Assembly (NCBI RefSeq): GCF_023736155.1
Contig: NZ_JAMLJJ010000001.1
Location: 248,001-312,000 of the forward strand
Direction: 5' to 3'
Length of the DNA stretch: 64,000 bases
DNA from: Larsenimonas salina
GTDB taxonomy: Bacteria; Pseudomonadota; Gammaproteobacteria; Pseudomonadales; Halomonadaceae
Part shown: positions 35,561-44,664 of the stretch, in pieces
Layout: each line of letters begins with the position of its first letter
Numbering within the stretch: the stretch's first letter is position 1
The notes under the pieces: model-generated
What the model saw: only the letters and a program-made list of their open reading frames with translations
Database searches by the model: none
Told to the model about the DNA's origin: nothing
Made by a program: the position numbers and the translations under genes

Positions 35561-36460
35561 ATGGCGTACAAGACACTGGAAGATACGATCGGCCACACGC
35601 CGCTTGTGGCACTGCGACGAATCACGGCAGGGCGTAACAACACGCTGCTTGCAAAGCTTGAGGGCAATAACCCGGCAGGCTCGGTCAAGGACCGTCCGGC
35701 AGTGTCGATGCTGACCCAGGCCGAGCGCCGCGGGGAGATTGCCCCGGGCGATACGTTGATCGAGGCGACCTCCGGCAACACCGGTATTGCCCTGGCCATG
35801 GCCGCGGCGATCAAGGGCTATCGGATGGTCCTCATCATGCCGGAGAACGCCAGCAGCGAGCGCAAGCAGGCGATGGCCGCCTACGGTGCCCAGCTGATCG
35901 AGGTGACCAAGGACGAGGGTATGGAAGGCGCGCGGGACGTGGCCGAGCGGATGATTGCCGAAGGCAAGGGCAAACCGCTTAATCAGTTTGCCAACACCGA
36001 CAATCCCCTGGCGCACTATCAGACCACCGGGCCCGAGCTTTGGAGCCAGACCAACGGCGAGATCACCCATTTCATCAGCTCGATGGGCACCACCGGTACC
36101 ATCATGGGGACCTCCAGGTACCTGAAAGAGCAGAATCCGAACATCGAGATTGTGGGCCTTCAGCCGGCCGATGGCGCAAGCATTGCGGGAATTCGACGCT
36201 GGCCGGAAGCGTACCGTCCGAGCATTTTCGAAGACTTTCGGGTTGATCGTATTCTCGACATTACCCAGGGCGCGGCCGAAGACAACATGCGTCGACTGGC
36301 CCGGGAAGAGGGTATTCTGGCGGGGGTCTCCTCCGGCGGTGCGCTGGCTGGTGCGCTTCAGCTTGCCGAGACGCTCGAGAACGCCGTCATCGTGTTTATT
36401 GTGTGTGACCGGGGTGACCGCTATCTCTCGACCGGTCTTTTCGCACCGGGGCAGGAGTAA
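35561..36460 (+). CDS. cysM: Cysteine synthase B
   Basis: PLP enzyme that makes cysteine from O-acetylserine and sulfide or thiosulfate. ATG 35561 is chosen over the GTG just before it because GAGG lies 5 nt upstream and the N-terminus AYKTLEDTIGHTPLV fits the family. It has 299 residues. The PLP lysine is in NPAGSVKDRPA, the phosphate loop is SGNTGI, and the C-terminus has GVSSGGALAGAL. It is followed 3 bp later by rlmD, then relA-mazG, matching Pseudomonas. Confidence 0.95.
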   Translation: MAYKTLEDTIGHTPLVALRRITAGRNNTLLAKLEGNNPAGSVKDRPAVSMLTQAERRGEIAPGDTLIEATSGNTGIALAMAAAIKGYRMVLIMPENASSERKQAMAAYGAQLIEVTKDEGMEGARDVAERMIAEGKGKPLNQFANTDNPLAHYQTTGPELWSQTNGEITHFISSMGTTGTIMGTSRYLKEQNPNIEIVGLQPADGASIAGIRRWPEAYRPSIFEDFRVDRILDITQGAAEDNMRRLAREEGILAGVSSGGALAGALQLAETLENAVIVFIVCDRGDRYLSTGLFAPGQE

Positions 36461-36463
36461 GCC

Positions 36464-37828
36464 GTGGCACGTTTGGGCCAGAAACGAGCGTCGCGTTCCG
36501 CAACGCGACGAGTGCTCGAGTCGCGCTCGGCACACGAGCAGGGCGAGACCGAGGGTGTGATCGAGCGGCTGTCGTATGAAGGCCGTGGCGTTACTCGCAG
36601 CCAGGATGGCAAGGCGGTTTTTGTCGAACGAACGCTTCCCGGCGAGCGCGTCGTGTTTGCCGTGCACACCAGTCACCGCCGCTTCGATGAAGCGCATCCG
36701 AAAGAGATTCTTGCGGCTTCGCTCGAGCGGGTCGAGCCCATGTGTGTTCATTTTGGCATATGCGGGGGCTGTGATCTCCAGCACGCCGCAATCGAGACCC
36801 AGCGCCGCCACAAGCTCAAGACCCTTAGGGCGCACTTCGAGCAACAGCGCATCGATGCCCCTGAGCCCTTGCTGATTGCCGGCGCCGAAGCCGGGTATCG
36901 CCGCCGGGCGCGTCTGGGCGTTCGGGTCAACCGAGACGGCGAGGTGCTCCTTGGGTACCGCCGGCGCGGCAGTGACCGTCTGTTTGCGATCACTGAGTGC
37001 CCGGTGCTGGTGCCCGCGCTCGAGGCATTGATTTCGCCCCTGCGCGAGTGCATAACGCAGCTCGAACACCCGCGCCATGTTGGCCACATTCAGCTCAACG
37101 ATTCTGATCAGGGCGTCGAGGTCAGCGTTCGATTGATGAAACGTGTGCCCGAGGATCTCGAGCACCTAAACGCGTTTGCCTGTGCAGAAGGCATCAGTCT
37201 CAGCGTGGTGGTCGGCCGTGATACGCCGAGCGTTGAGTGCATCAACGGTGAGGCCGAACACGGCTATACGCTGACACTTGATGGGCTAGACCCGGTGAGC
37301 CTTGCGTTTGGTAGCGGCGATTTCGTTCAGGTCAACATGTCCGTCAATCAACAGATGGTAGACCGTCTGGTTGACTGGTGCGGTCCTCTGGCGCAATCGA
37401 TTGTGGTTGATCTGTTCGCGGGCATCGGTAATTTCAGCCTGCCGCTGGCTCGATTGGGGGCGCGGGTTCATGCGTTCGAAGGCCAACAGAGCATGGTGAC
37501 TCGGCTGCTCGATAATGCCCGTGTCAACGGTCTTGATTCGCACATTGAAGGGCACGTGGCAGATCTCAGCCGGGCCCTTCGAGCCAAGACGCTTGCCTCG
37601 GCTGATCTGGTCGTGCTCGACCCCCCTCGCGCCGGGGCAGAAGCCATTGCCCGACAGCTTGCCGAACAGGGGCCCGACCGCATCGTTTACATCGCTTGCG
37701 ATCCGGCGACACTTGCGCGCGACGTCGCGCATCTGTGCGAGGGTGGATACCGAGTGGTCGAACTGACGGTCGCGGATATGTTTCCCCAGACGGCCCATCT
37801 TGAAACGATGGTGTTGCTGGAGCGGTAA
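36464..37828 (+). CDS. rlmD: 23S rRNA (uracil-1939-C5) methyltransferase
   Basis: SAM-dependent RNA methyltransferase with an iron-sulfur cluster. It has 454 residues from a GTG start 3 bp after cysM. An N-terminal TRAM domain (about 27-80, GEGVIERLSYEGRGVTR-like) precedes the cluster cysteines MCVHFGICGGCDLQHA. The SAM site is DLFAGIGNFSLPLA and the catalytic cysteine is in YIACDPATLARD. A 550-residue open frame on the other strand is a shadow of this gene and cysM. Confidence 0.95.
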   Translation: MARLGQKRASRSATRRVLESRSAHEQGETEGVIERLSYEGRGVTRSQDGKAVFVERTLPGERVVFAVHTSHRRFDEAHPKEILAASLERVEPMCVHFGICGGCDLQHAAIETQRRHKLKTLRAHFEQQRIDAPEPLLIAGAEAGYRRRARLGVRVNRDGEVLLGYRRRGSDRLFAITECPVLVPALEALISPLRECITQLEHPRHVGHIQLNDSDQGVEVSVRLMKRVPEDLEHLNAFACAEGISLSVVVGRDTPSVECINGEAEHGYTLTLDGLDPVSLAFGSGDFVQVNMSVNQQMVDRLVDWCGPLAQSIVVDLFAGIGNFSLPLARLGARVHAFEGQQSMVTRLLDNARVNGLDSHIEGHVADLSRALRAKTLASADLVVLDPPRAGAEAIARQLAEQGPDRIVYIACDPATLARDVAHLCEGGYRVVELTVADMFPQTAHLETMVLLER

Positions 37829-37845
37829 GTTGCAGATAAAACTAA

Positions 37846-37851
37846 TATAAT
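37846..37851 (+). promoter_or_regulatory. Candidate -10 element for relA
   Basis: TATAAT lies 51 nt before the relA ATG in a short AT-rich stretch after the rlmD stop. No good -35 at standard spacing. The leader between them can form a small CCCC-AGAT-GGGG hairpin (37882-37893) close to the ribosome site. Confidence 0.35.
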
Positions 37852-37901
37852 AAGCGATCAAGAACGAAGTCTTACGGGAGACCCCAGATGGGGGATAGGC
37901 C

Positions 37902-40175
37902 ATGGTAAAAGTACGAGAGTCTCAGCCGCTCAGCGCCGACGGGCGAATCGATGTCACCGCGTGGCTTGAGGCGTTTGCCGCTCAGGTGCCGCTCAAGGAG
38001 CCCGATCGGTTTGCCCGGGCCTGCCGGCTTGCCGAGCGCCTGGCGGTCGAGGCGGAGGCACGTCATTCGGAAAGTGCCTGGCGCGACCCGGGGGCAAGTC
38101 TCCATATCGGACTCGAGATGGCAAGCATCGTTGCCGAGCTCAAGCTCGATGAGTCGGCGCTGATTGCGGCCGTGCTTTACCGCTGTGTGCGTGAATCCCT
38201 GACCACGGTCGAGGCCGTTACCAAGGAGTTTGGCTCCGAAGTTGGTCTTCTGGTGGATGGCGTACTGAAAATGGCCGCCATCAGCCAGCTCCAGGCGCCT
38301 GCCCACGGGCTCGACCAGCACAACCAGCAGGACAACCTGCGCAAGATGCTGGTGACCATGATCGATGACGTGCGGGTGGCACTGATCAAGATCGTGGAGC
38401 GAACCTGCATGCTGCGCGAGGTCCGCAACAGCTCGCGCGAGCGCTGCCTGCGCGTGGCCCGTGAGGTATTCGATATCTACGCGCCGCTGGCCCATCGGCT
38501 CGGCGTCGGACAGCTCAAGTGGGAGCTCGAGGATCTGTCGTTTCGTTATCTGCACGAAACGGATTACAAATCGATTGCCAAGCAGCTTTCCGAAAAGCGC
38601 CTTGACCGCGACCGCTATATCTCGGAAGTGATCTCGATGCTCGAGACCATGCTCACTGAGCAGGGCATCGTGCCCTACGATATTTCCGGGCGCGCCAAGC
38701 ACATCTATTCGATCTGGCGAAAGATGAAGCGTAAGCGCATTGATTTCTCAGAAGTCTATGACGTGCGTGCTGTCCGTATTCTGGTGCCGAAAGTGGCCGA
38801 CTGCTACACGCTGCTTGGGTTGGTGCATTCAAAATGGCACCACGTCCCCAACGAATTCGACGACTACATCGCCAACCCCAAGAAAAACGGTTATCAGTCG
38901 CTGCATACCGCGGTCATCGGGCCTGAAAACAAGGTGCTTGAAATCCAGGTGCGTACCTTCGACATGCATGAGGAGGCCGAACTCGGGGTCTGCGCCCACT
39001 GGAAATACAAAGGCACCGATGTCGACTCCAAGAGCCGCGGCTATGAAGAAAAAATCGCCTGGCTCCGGCAAGTGCTCGAGTGGCAGGAAGAGCTTGGTGA
39101 GCTCGGCGACATCAGTCAGGGGCTTCGCTCCGATGTGGCCCCGGACCGCATCTATGTGTTCACCCCCGAGGGCCACGTCATCGACTTGCCGAGCAAGGCC
39201 ACCCCGATCGATTTCGCCTACCGCGTTCATACCGAAGTCGGCCACCTGTGCCGGGGGGCGAAGGTCAACGGACGGATCGTTCCGCTGACGTATCTTCTAA
39301 AGACCGGGCAACAGGTCGAGATCCTGACTGCGACGCGGGGTGGGCCGAGCCGCGACTGGCTCAATCCGAGCCTGGGCTTCGTTCGGACTTCACGTGCACG
39401 TGCCAAGATTCAGTCGCGGTTCAAGGAGCAGGACCGCGCGCAGAATCTGGAAGAGGGACGCTCACTGCTTGAAAAAGAGTTCAAGCGGCTCGATCTGGAT
39501 AACCTTGACCGCGTAAGGCTTGCCAAGGCGGTCAATTACAACGCCGTCGATGACATGTACGCAGCGATTGGTGCGGGCGATCTTCGCATCGGTCAGGTGC
39601 TTTCCCAGGCACAGAACCTGTTCGGTGAAGACGACTCCGACCAGGAGCAGCTCGACCGGCTACTGACTCGTCCTCGCAAGGGCGTGACGCCGGACAGTGA
39701 CAGCATTACGGTGCTCGGGGTCGGCAATCTCAAGACGCAGATGGCCAACTGCTGCCATCCGGTTCCCGGGGATCAGATTGTTGGGTTCATCACCCAGGGC
39801 CGGGGTGTGACCATTCACCGTCAGGATTGCCCCAATCTGTTGCAGCTCAAAAGCGATGAGCCCCAGCGCATCGTCGAGGTCGAGTGGGGCGATCGCCAGA
39901 TCGCGCAGTACCCGGTCGACATCGAAATTCAGGCCTGGGATCGAAACGGCCTGCTTCGTGACGTCACTACCGTGTTGACTGGCGAGAAGGTCAACGTGCT
40001 CTCGGTCAATACCCGCACCAATACGCAGGAGCATATGGCCACGCTCAATATCACGCTCGAAGTGTCTAGCATCGAAGCGCTGGGGCGTCTGTTCAGCCGT
40101 ATTCAGCAACTCTCCAATGTGACCGACATCAAGCGGCTGCGTCAGGGCGGCCCCTCAGAGCGAGGCGAACCATGA
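37902..40175 (+). CDS. relA: GTP pyrophosphokinase (RelA)
   Basis: Ribosome-associated (p)ppGpp synthetase of the stringent response. It has 757 residues (E. coli 744). The N-terminal HD hydrolase domain is degenerate (no HD pair in LDESALIAAVLYRCV), and the synthetase site has EFDD in VPNEFDDYIANPKKNGYQS, the motif that marks monofunctional RelA rather than SpoT. A TGS domain (about 415-475, RIYVFTPEGHVIDLPSKATP) and a C-terminal ACT domain (about 680-750) follow, with the conserved NCCHPVPGDQIVGF between them. It overlaps mazG by 4 bp. Confidence 0.96.
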   Translation: MVKVRESQPLSADGRIDVTAWLEAFAAQVPLKEPDRFARACRLAERLAVEAEARHSESAWRDPGASLHIGLEMASIVAELKLDESALIAAVLYRCVRESLTTVEAVTKEFGSEVGLLVDGVLKMAAISQLQAPAHGLDQHNQQDNLRKMLVTMIDDVRVALIKIVERTCMLREVRNSSRERCLRVAREVFDIYAPLAHRLGVGQLKWELEDLSFRYLHETDYKSIAKQLSEKRLDRDRYISEVISMLETMLTEQGIVPYDISGRAKHIYSIWRKMKRKRIDFSEVYDVRAVRILVPKVADCYTLLGLVHSKWHHVPNEFDDYIANPKKNGYQSLHTAVIGPENKVLEIQVRTFDMHEEAELGVCAHWKYKGTDVDSKSRGYEEKIAWLRQVLEWQEELGELGDISQGLRSDVAPDRIYVFTPEGHVIDLPSKATPIDFAYRVHTEVGHLCRGAKVNGRIVPLTYLLKTGQQVEILTATRGGPSRDWLNPSLGFVRTSRARAKIQSRFKEQDRAQNLEEGRSLLEKEFKRLDLDNLDRVRLAKAVNYNAVDDMYAAIGAGDLRIGQVLSQAQNLFGEDDSDQEQLDRLLTRPRKGVTPDSDSITVLGVGNLKTQMANCCHPVPGDQIVGFITQGRGVTIHRQDCPNLLQLKSDEPQRIVEVEWGDRQIAQYPVDIEIQAWDRNGLLRDVTTVLTGEKVNVLSVNTRTNTQEHMATLNITLEVSSIEALGRLFSRIQQLSNVTDIKRLRQGGPSERGEP

Positions 40176-40993
40176 CCGAGGCGACCCCGTACACATTGAG
40201 CGATCTGCGCTATTTGATGGCCACGCTTCGCGACCCGGAGCAGGGGTGCCCGTGGGACCTCAAGCAGCGCTTCGAAACGATCGTGCCGCATACGATCGAA
40301 GAGGCGTACGAAGTGGCCGACGCCATCGAGCGCAAGGCCTTCGATGAGCTGCCGGGTGAGCTTGGCGATGTACTGTTTCAGGTGGTGTTCTACGCCCAGA
40401 TTGCCGATGAGGACGCCAGGTTCGATCTTGATGATGTGATCGATACGTTGGTGCGTAAGATGGTGCGTCGCCACCCGCACGTGTTTCTCGATGGCACGCT
40501 CTACGGCGAAAAGAACGACGGTAACGCTCAGCATGAGGCGTCGATCAACGCCCGCTGGGAAGCGATCAAGGCTTACGAGCGCGAAACGCGGGATGCATCC
40601 TCGCTGCTTGATGACGTGCCGGTCGGGCTTCCGGCTCTGACCCGGGCGGGCAAGCTTTCAAAGCGCGCCGCGCGAGGCGGGTTCGATTGGCCGGACGCCC
40701 GGGGCGCGCTTGCCAAGGTGCATGAAGAGCTTGCAGAACTTGAGCAGGCCATGGCCGAGGGCCAGGCTGATGCCTGTGAGGACGAACTGGGCGATGTGCT
40801 GTTTTCGGTCGTGAACCTTGCCCGCAAGCAGGGGATCGATCCGGAACAGGCGCTTAGGCGCACCAACGTCAAGTTCGAACGCCGGTTTCGCCACGTGGAA
40901 CGCGCAATCGGCGATGAGGGCGGTGCGCTTGAATCAGCGTCGCTCGACACAATGGAAGCGCACTGGCAAGCGGCCAAGCGTCAGGAGCGTTGA
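40172..40993 (+). CDS. mazG: Nucleoside triphosphate pyrophosphohydrolase MazG
   Basis: Hydrolyses NTPs and dNTPs to monophosphates; in E. coli it modulates ppGpp levels, which suits its coupling to relA. It has 273 residues with two MazG repeats. The first has LRDPEQGCPWDLKQ, EEAYEVADAI and ELGDVLFQVVFYAQ; the second has KVHEELAELEQAM and DELGDVLFSVVNLAR, both with metal-binding Glu/Asp. A terminator follows. Confidence 0.95.
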   Translation: MTEATPYTLSDLRYLMATLRDPEQGCPWDLKQRFETIVPHTIEEAYEVADAIERKAFDELPGELGDVLFQVVFYAQIADEDARFDLDDVIDTLVRKMVRRHPHVFLDGTLYGEKNDGNAQHEASINARWEAIKAYERETRDASSLLDDVPVGLPALTRAGKLSKRAARGGFDWPDARGALAKVHEELAELEQAMAEGQADACEDELGDVLFSVVNLARKQGIDPEQALRRTNVKFERRFRHVERAIGDEGGALESASLDTMEAHWQAAKRQER

Positions 40994-41025
40994 CGCGAGT
41001 GCCTCACGGCTGAGCCGATGTCTTT

Positions 41026-41051
41026 AAAATGCGACCTAGGTCGCATTTTTT
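41026..41051 (+). terminator. Terminator after relA-mazG
   Basis: Palindrome AATGCGACCTAGGTCGCATT followed by a T run and preceded by AAAA, 33 nt after the mazG stop. Confidence 0.85.
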
Positions 41052-41131
41052 ATGCGTGGGTGACAGCATTGAACCGGGTTTCTCGGCTAAGCTGCTAGCG
41101 CAGCACCGTCAATACACTAAGGGGGATCACC

Positions 41132-43783
41132 ATGAGCGATGACTTGCACGAGTCCTTGAGAGAAAACGTTCGTATTCTCGGCGACAACCTGGGACAGACC
41201 ATCGCCTCGGACATGGGCAAGGATTTCCTGGCCAAGATCGAACGCATTCGCGCGCTGGCGAAGGACGGGCGGCGAGAGGGCAGTGATGAGCGCAAGGAAC
41301 TGATCGATTATCTGCGCCGGCTCCCCGAAAGTGAATTGTTGCCCGTCACCCGCGCGTTCAACCAGTTTTTGAACCTTGCCAACCTCGCCGAGCAGCACTA
41401 CCGCACGCGAGCGCGCCGGGTCGAGGATTATCGTCCCGGCAGCCAGCCTGAGATGGGTGAGCTTCTGGAGCGCATTCATCAAAAGGGTCACGACGCTCAG
41501 GCCATCATTCGGGCATTCGAGGAGATGCGGGTCGAGCTCGTTCTAACGGCGCACCCGACCGAGGTCGTACGGCGCACGCTAATCCAGAAATACGACGCCA
41601 TTGATGAATGCCTGACGCTTCTCGAGCAGGCAACTGATCATCCCGAGCTTGAAACGCGGGTCAGCAGTCGTCTGACCGAGCTGGTAAGTCAGGCCTGGCA
41701 CACCGACGAGATTCGCAAGGAACGCCCGACACCGGTCGATGAAGCGCGCTGGGGCTTTGCCGTCATCGAGAATTCGCTGTGGCAGGCGGTGCCCGAGTTC
41801 TACCGTGATCTGGACAATCGACTGCTCGAGCTTGCCGGTGAGCGGCTGCCGCTTGACGCCTCGCCGCTGCGGTTTGCCTCCTGGATGGGCGGTGACCGCG
41901 ATGGCAACCCGAATGTGACCGCCAGTGTGACCCGGGAAGTGCTGTTGCTCGGACGGTGGATGGCGGCGGATCTCTACGCGCGGGATCTCCTTCAGCTCAA
42001 GCGTGAGCTCTCGATGTGGAAGGCCACCTCTGCGCTTCGCGCGGAAACCGGCGATGTGGCCGAACCTTACCGGGAGCTCTTGAGACGGTTGCTGCACCGC
42101 GTGGAAGAAACCCGTGACTGGGCCAAGGCGCGCCTTGACGGCAAGCCATTCACGCCGTCGGTGGCTGTCATCGAGACGCGCGAACAGCTCTTCGCACCGC
42201 TTCTTCTGTGCTACCGCTCCCTGTGTGACTGCGGTCTTCACACCATCGCCAACGGCGCGCTGCTGGACACACTGCGCCGAGTGGCGTGTTTCGGTGTGAC
42301 GCTTACCAAACTCGATGTGCGTCAGGAATCCTCGCGCCATTCGGAAGCGCTCGATGAGCTGACCGAGCATCTGGGCCTTGGGCATTATCTTGATTGGGAC
42401 GAGGCCCAGCGTCAGCGGTTTCTGCTCGAGGAACTCACCTCCAAGCGGCCGCTGGTGCCACCGCACTGGCAGTGCTCCGAGCCAACGCGGGAAGTGCTCG
42501 ATACGTTCGAGGTGGTGGCCTCGGAACCGAAGGAGGCGCTTGGTTCCTACGTGATTTCGATGGCAGGCCAGCCTTCCGACGTGCTGGCGGTGGCGCTGTT
42601 GATGAAGGAGTACGGGGGCAGCGTAAAGCTTCCGATTTCACCGCTGTTTGAAACCCTTGATGATCTTGATCGCGCAAGTTCAGTGGTCGACACCCTGCTT
42701 GGGTTTGAGGCGTACCGCGCGGTAATCGACGACCGTCAGGAAGTAATGATTGGCTACTCCGACTCGGCCAAGGACGCCGGCCAACTGGCGGCGGCCTGGG
42801 CGCAGTACCGCGCTCAGGAGACGCTGGTCGAGGCCTGCAAGGCGCAGGGCGTCTCGCTGACGCTCTTTCACGGGCGCGGCGGCACGGTCGGGCGCGGTGG
42901 CGGCCCGGCGCACGCCGCGATTCTTTCGCAGCCCCCCGGCTCGGTCAATGGCAGTCTGCGCGTCACCGAGCAGGGCGAGATGATCCGTTTCAAGTTCGGC
43001 CAGCCCGGCATTGCCGTGCGGTCGATGGAAATCTACGCCTGCGCGGTACTCGAGGCCTCGCTTCTGCCGCCGCCCAAGCCCAAGCAGCATTGGCGCGATG
43101 AGATGGATACACTGGCGCGCTGTGCGCACGAGGTATATCGAAGCGTGGTGCGTGAGGATCCGAACTTCGTACCGTATTTTCGCGCGGTCACGCCTGAAAC
43201 CGCGCTGTCGCGCCTGCCGCTCGGCTCGCGCCCGGCCAAGCGCCGACAGGACGGCGGGGTCGAAACGCTCAGAGCGATTCCCTGGATCTTTGCCTGGACA
43301 CAGACGCGGCTGATGCTGCCGGCTTGGCTTGGTAGCGGTGAGGCCTTCCGGCAGCGCGCCGACAGCGCCGAGGGTCTTGGCGTGCTGCGCGAAATGATGG
43401 AGCAGTGGCCATTTTTCGGTACCTACGTCGACATGCTTGAAATGCTTCTGGCCAAGGCCGACGTTGACATCACCGCCTACTACGAACAGCGTCTGGTGGA
43501 TGAGCCGCCGCTTCGTGCGCTGGGCGAGAAGCTTCGAACGCGCTTTACCGAGCTTGTCGATGTGCTGCTCGAGATTCGCGAGCAGGATCAGCTTCTTGAG
43601 CATGCGCCGCTGATTCGTCAGGCGATCGAGGTGCGAAATCCCTACCTTGATCCGCTCCATGGGGTTCAGGCCGAGCTTTTGCAGCGAAATCGCAACGCCG
43701 ACGGCGCGATTTCCTCGGAGCTTTCCAGGGCGCTGATGGTCAGCATGGCTGGAATCGCCGCCGGGCTTCGAAATACAGGCTAA
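41132..43783 (+). CDS. ppc: Phosphoenolpyruvate carboxylase
   Basis: Anaplerotic carboxylation of phosphoenolpyruvate to oxaloacetate. It has 883 residues (E. coli 883). The catalytic histidine is in LTAHPTEVVRRTL (about residue 138); the second histidine region is FHGRGGTVGRGGGPAHAAI with its bicarbonate-binding arginines; the protein ends RNTG as in nearly all bacterial PEPC. It is a single-gene unit between two spacers. A 326-residue frame on the other strand is a shadow. Confidence 0.97.
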   Translation: MSDDLHESLRENVRILGDNLGQTIASDMGKDFLAKIERIRALAKDGRREGSDERKELIDYLRRLPESELLPVTRAFNQFLNLANLAEQHYRTRARRVEDYRPGSQPEMGELLERIHQKGHDAQAIIRAFEEMRVELVLTAHPTEVVRRTLIQKYDAIDECLTLLEQATDHPELETRVSSRLTELVSQAWHTDEIRKERPTPVDEARWGFAVIENSLWQAVPEFYRDLDNRLLELAGERLPLDASPLRFASWMGGDRDGNPNVTASVTREVLLLGRWMAADLYARDLLQLKRELSMWKATSALRAETGDVAEPYRELLRRLLHRVEETRDWAKARLDGKPFTPSVAVIETREQLFAPLLLCYRSLCDCGLHTIANGALLDTLRRVACFGVTLTKLDVRQESSRHSEALDELTEHLGLGHYLDWDEAQRQRFLLEELTSKRPLVPPHWQCSEPTREVLDTFEVVASEPKEALGSYVISMAGQPSDVLAVALLMKEYGGSVKLPISPLFETLDDLDRASSVVDTLLGFEAYRAVIDDRQEVMIGYSDSAKDAGQLAAAWAQYRAQETLVEACKAQGVSLTLFHGRGGTVGRGGGPAHAAILSQPPGSVNGSLRVTEQGEMIRFKFGQPGIAVRSMEIYACAVLEASLLPPPKPKQHWRDEMDTLARCAHEVYRSVVREDPNFVPYFRAVTPETALSRLPLGSRPAKRRQDGGVETLRAIPWIFAWTQTRLMLPAWLGSGEAFRQRADSAEGLGVLREMMEQWPFFGTYVDMLEMLLAKADVDITAYYEQRLVDEPPLRALGEKLRTRFTELVDVLLEIREQDQLLEHAPLIRQAIEVRNPYLDPLHGVQAELLQRNRNADGAISSELSRALMVSMAGIAAGLRNTG

Positions 43784-43833
43784 CGCAAAATTTTTTTAGA
43801 AGCCCGCCCTTGAAATGCGTCTCATGGCACCTA

Positions 43834-43855
43834 ATGTTGTGGGGTAGAACAACAT
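43834..43855. promoter_or_regulatory. Inverted repeat upstream of sodB
   Basis: ATGTTGT, 8-bp centre GGGGTAGA, ACAACAT: a perfect 7-bp dyad about 100 nt before sodB. A second imperfect dyad, GGCAGTGGC AATCTT GCCGCTGCC, lies just downstream (43858-43881). Neither has a T run, so operator or leader structure is more likely than a terminator. No known regulator site is matched. Confidence 0.4.
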
Positions 43856-43956
43856 GTGGCAGTGGCAATCTTGCCGCTGCCGATCGTGGTTTTAGAGCGG
43901 GCACATGAAGGTGCCTTCCCGTAAAACCGAAAGCTGTCGTAAAAGGAGTCCTTCCA

Positions 43957-44586
43957 ATGGCTTATCAGCTTCCTGAACTTCCGTATGCGTACAACGCGCT
44001 CGAGCCGCATTTCGACGCGATGACCATGGAAATTCACCACACCAAGCACCACAACACCTACGTGACCAATGCCAATGGCGCGTTGGAAAAACTCCCGGAA
44101 GAGCTTGGCCAGCTGTCAGCCGAGGAACTTGTTCAGAAAATCGATCAGGTCCCGGAAGCCCAGCGCACTGCCGTGCGCAATAATGCTGGCGGTCACGCCA
44201 ACCACAGCCTGTTCTGGACTGTTCTGTCTCCTGAAGGTGGCGGTGAGCCCAAGGGCGACGTGGCAGACGCGATCAAGGAAACCTTCGGCAGCGTCGATGC
44301 GTTCAAGGAACAGTTCGAAACCGCGGCGAAAGGCCGTTTCGGTTCCGGTTGGGCCTGGCTTGCAGTCAAAGACGGCAAGCTGATCGTCACCTCGACGGCC
44401 AACCAGGACAGCGCCCTGATGCCGGAATCCTTCGGTGGTGCCTCCGCTACGCCGATTCTCGGCTTGGACGTCTGGGAGCATGCGTACTATCTGAACTTCC
44501 AGAACCGTCGCCCGGACTACATCAAGGCGTTCTGGAACCTCGTCAACTGGGACGAAGTCGAAAAGCGCTATCAGGCGGCTAAATAA
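43957..44586 (+). CDS. sodB: Superoxide dismutase [Fe]
   Basis: Converts superoxide to oxygen and hydrogen peroxide in the cytosol. It has 209 residues; iron type is inferred from overall likeness to SodB (starts [17 protein letters not shown]). Metal ligands are in [19 protein letters not shown] and [27 protein letters not shown] precedes the ATG. It is a single-gene unit with a strong terminator. Manganese or cambialistic use cannot be excluded from sequence alone. Confidence 0.95.
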   Translation: MAYQLPELPYAYNALEPHFDAMTMEIHHTKHHNTYVTNANGALEKLPEELGQLSAEELVQKIDQVPEAQRTAVRNNAGGHANHSLFWTVLSPEGGGEPKGDVADAIKETFGSVDAFKEQFETAAKGRFGSGWAWLAVKDGKLIVTSTANQDSALMPESFGGASATPILGLDVWEHAYYLNFQNRRPDYIKAFWNLVNWDEVEKRYQAAK

Positions 44587-44603
44587 CCAGCCCTGATCGT
44601 TTG

Positions 44604-44631
44604 AAAAACCCGGCCTAGGCCGGGTTTTTTT
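44604..44631 (+). terminator. Terminator after sodB
   Basis: AAACCCGGCC TA GGCCGGGTTT palindrome with a run of seven T, 21 nt after the sodB stop. Confidence 0.92.
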
Positions 44632-44664
44632 GTGCGCAGATGCTGTTCATCTTGAGCGAATGGC

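Noticed and set aside
35513-37165. 550-residue open frame on the minus strand
   Set aside because: It lies antisense to cysM and rlmD, which have intact family motifs; its protein has no recognisable domain. GC-rich third positions keep the opposite frame open.
42680-43660. 326-residue open frame on the minus strand
   Set aside because: Antisense to ppc, which is full length with all motifs; a coding shadow.
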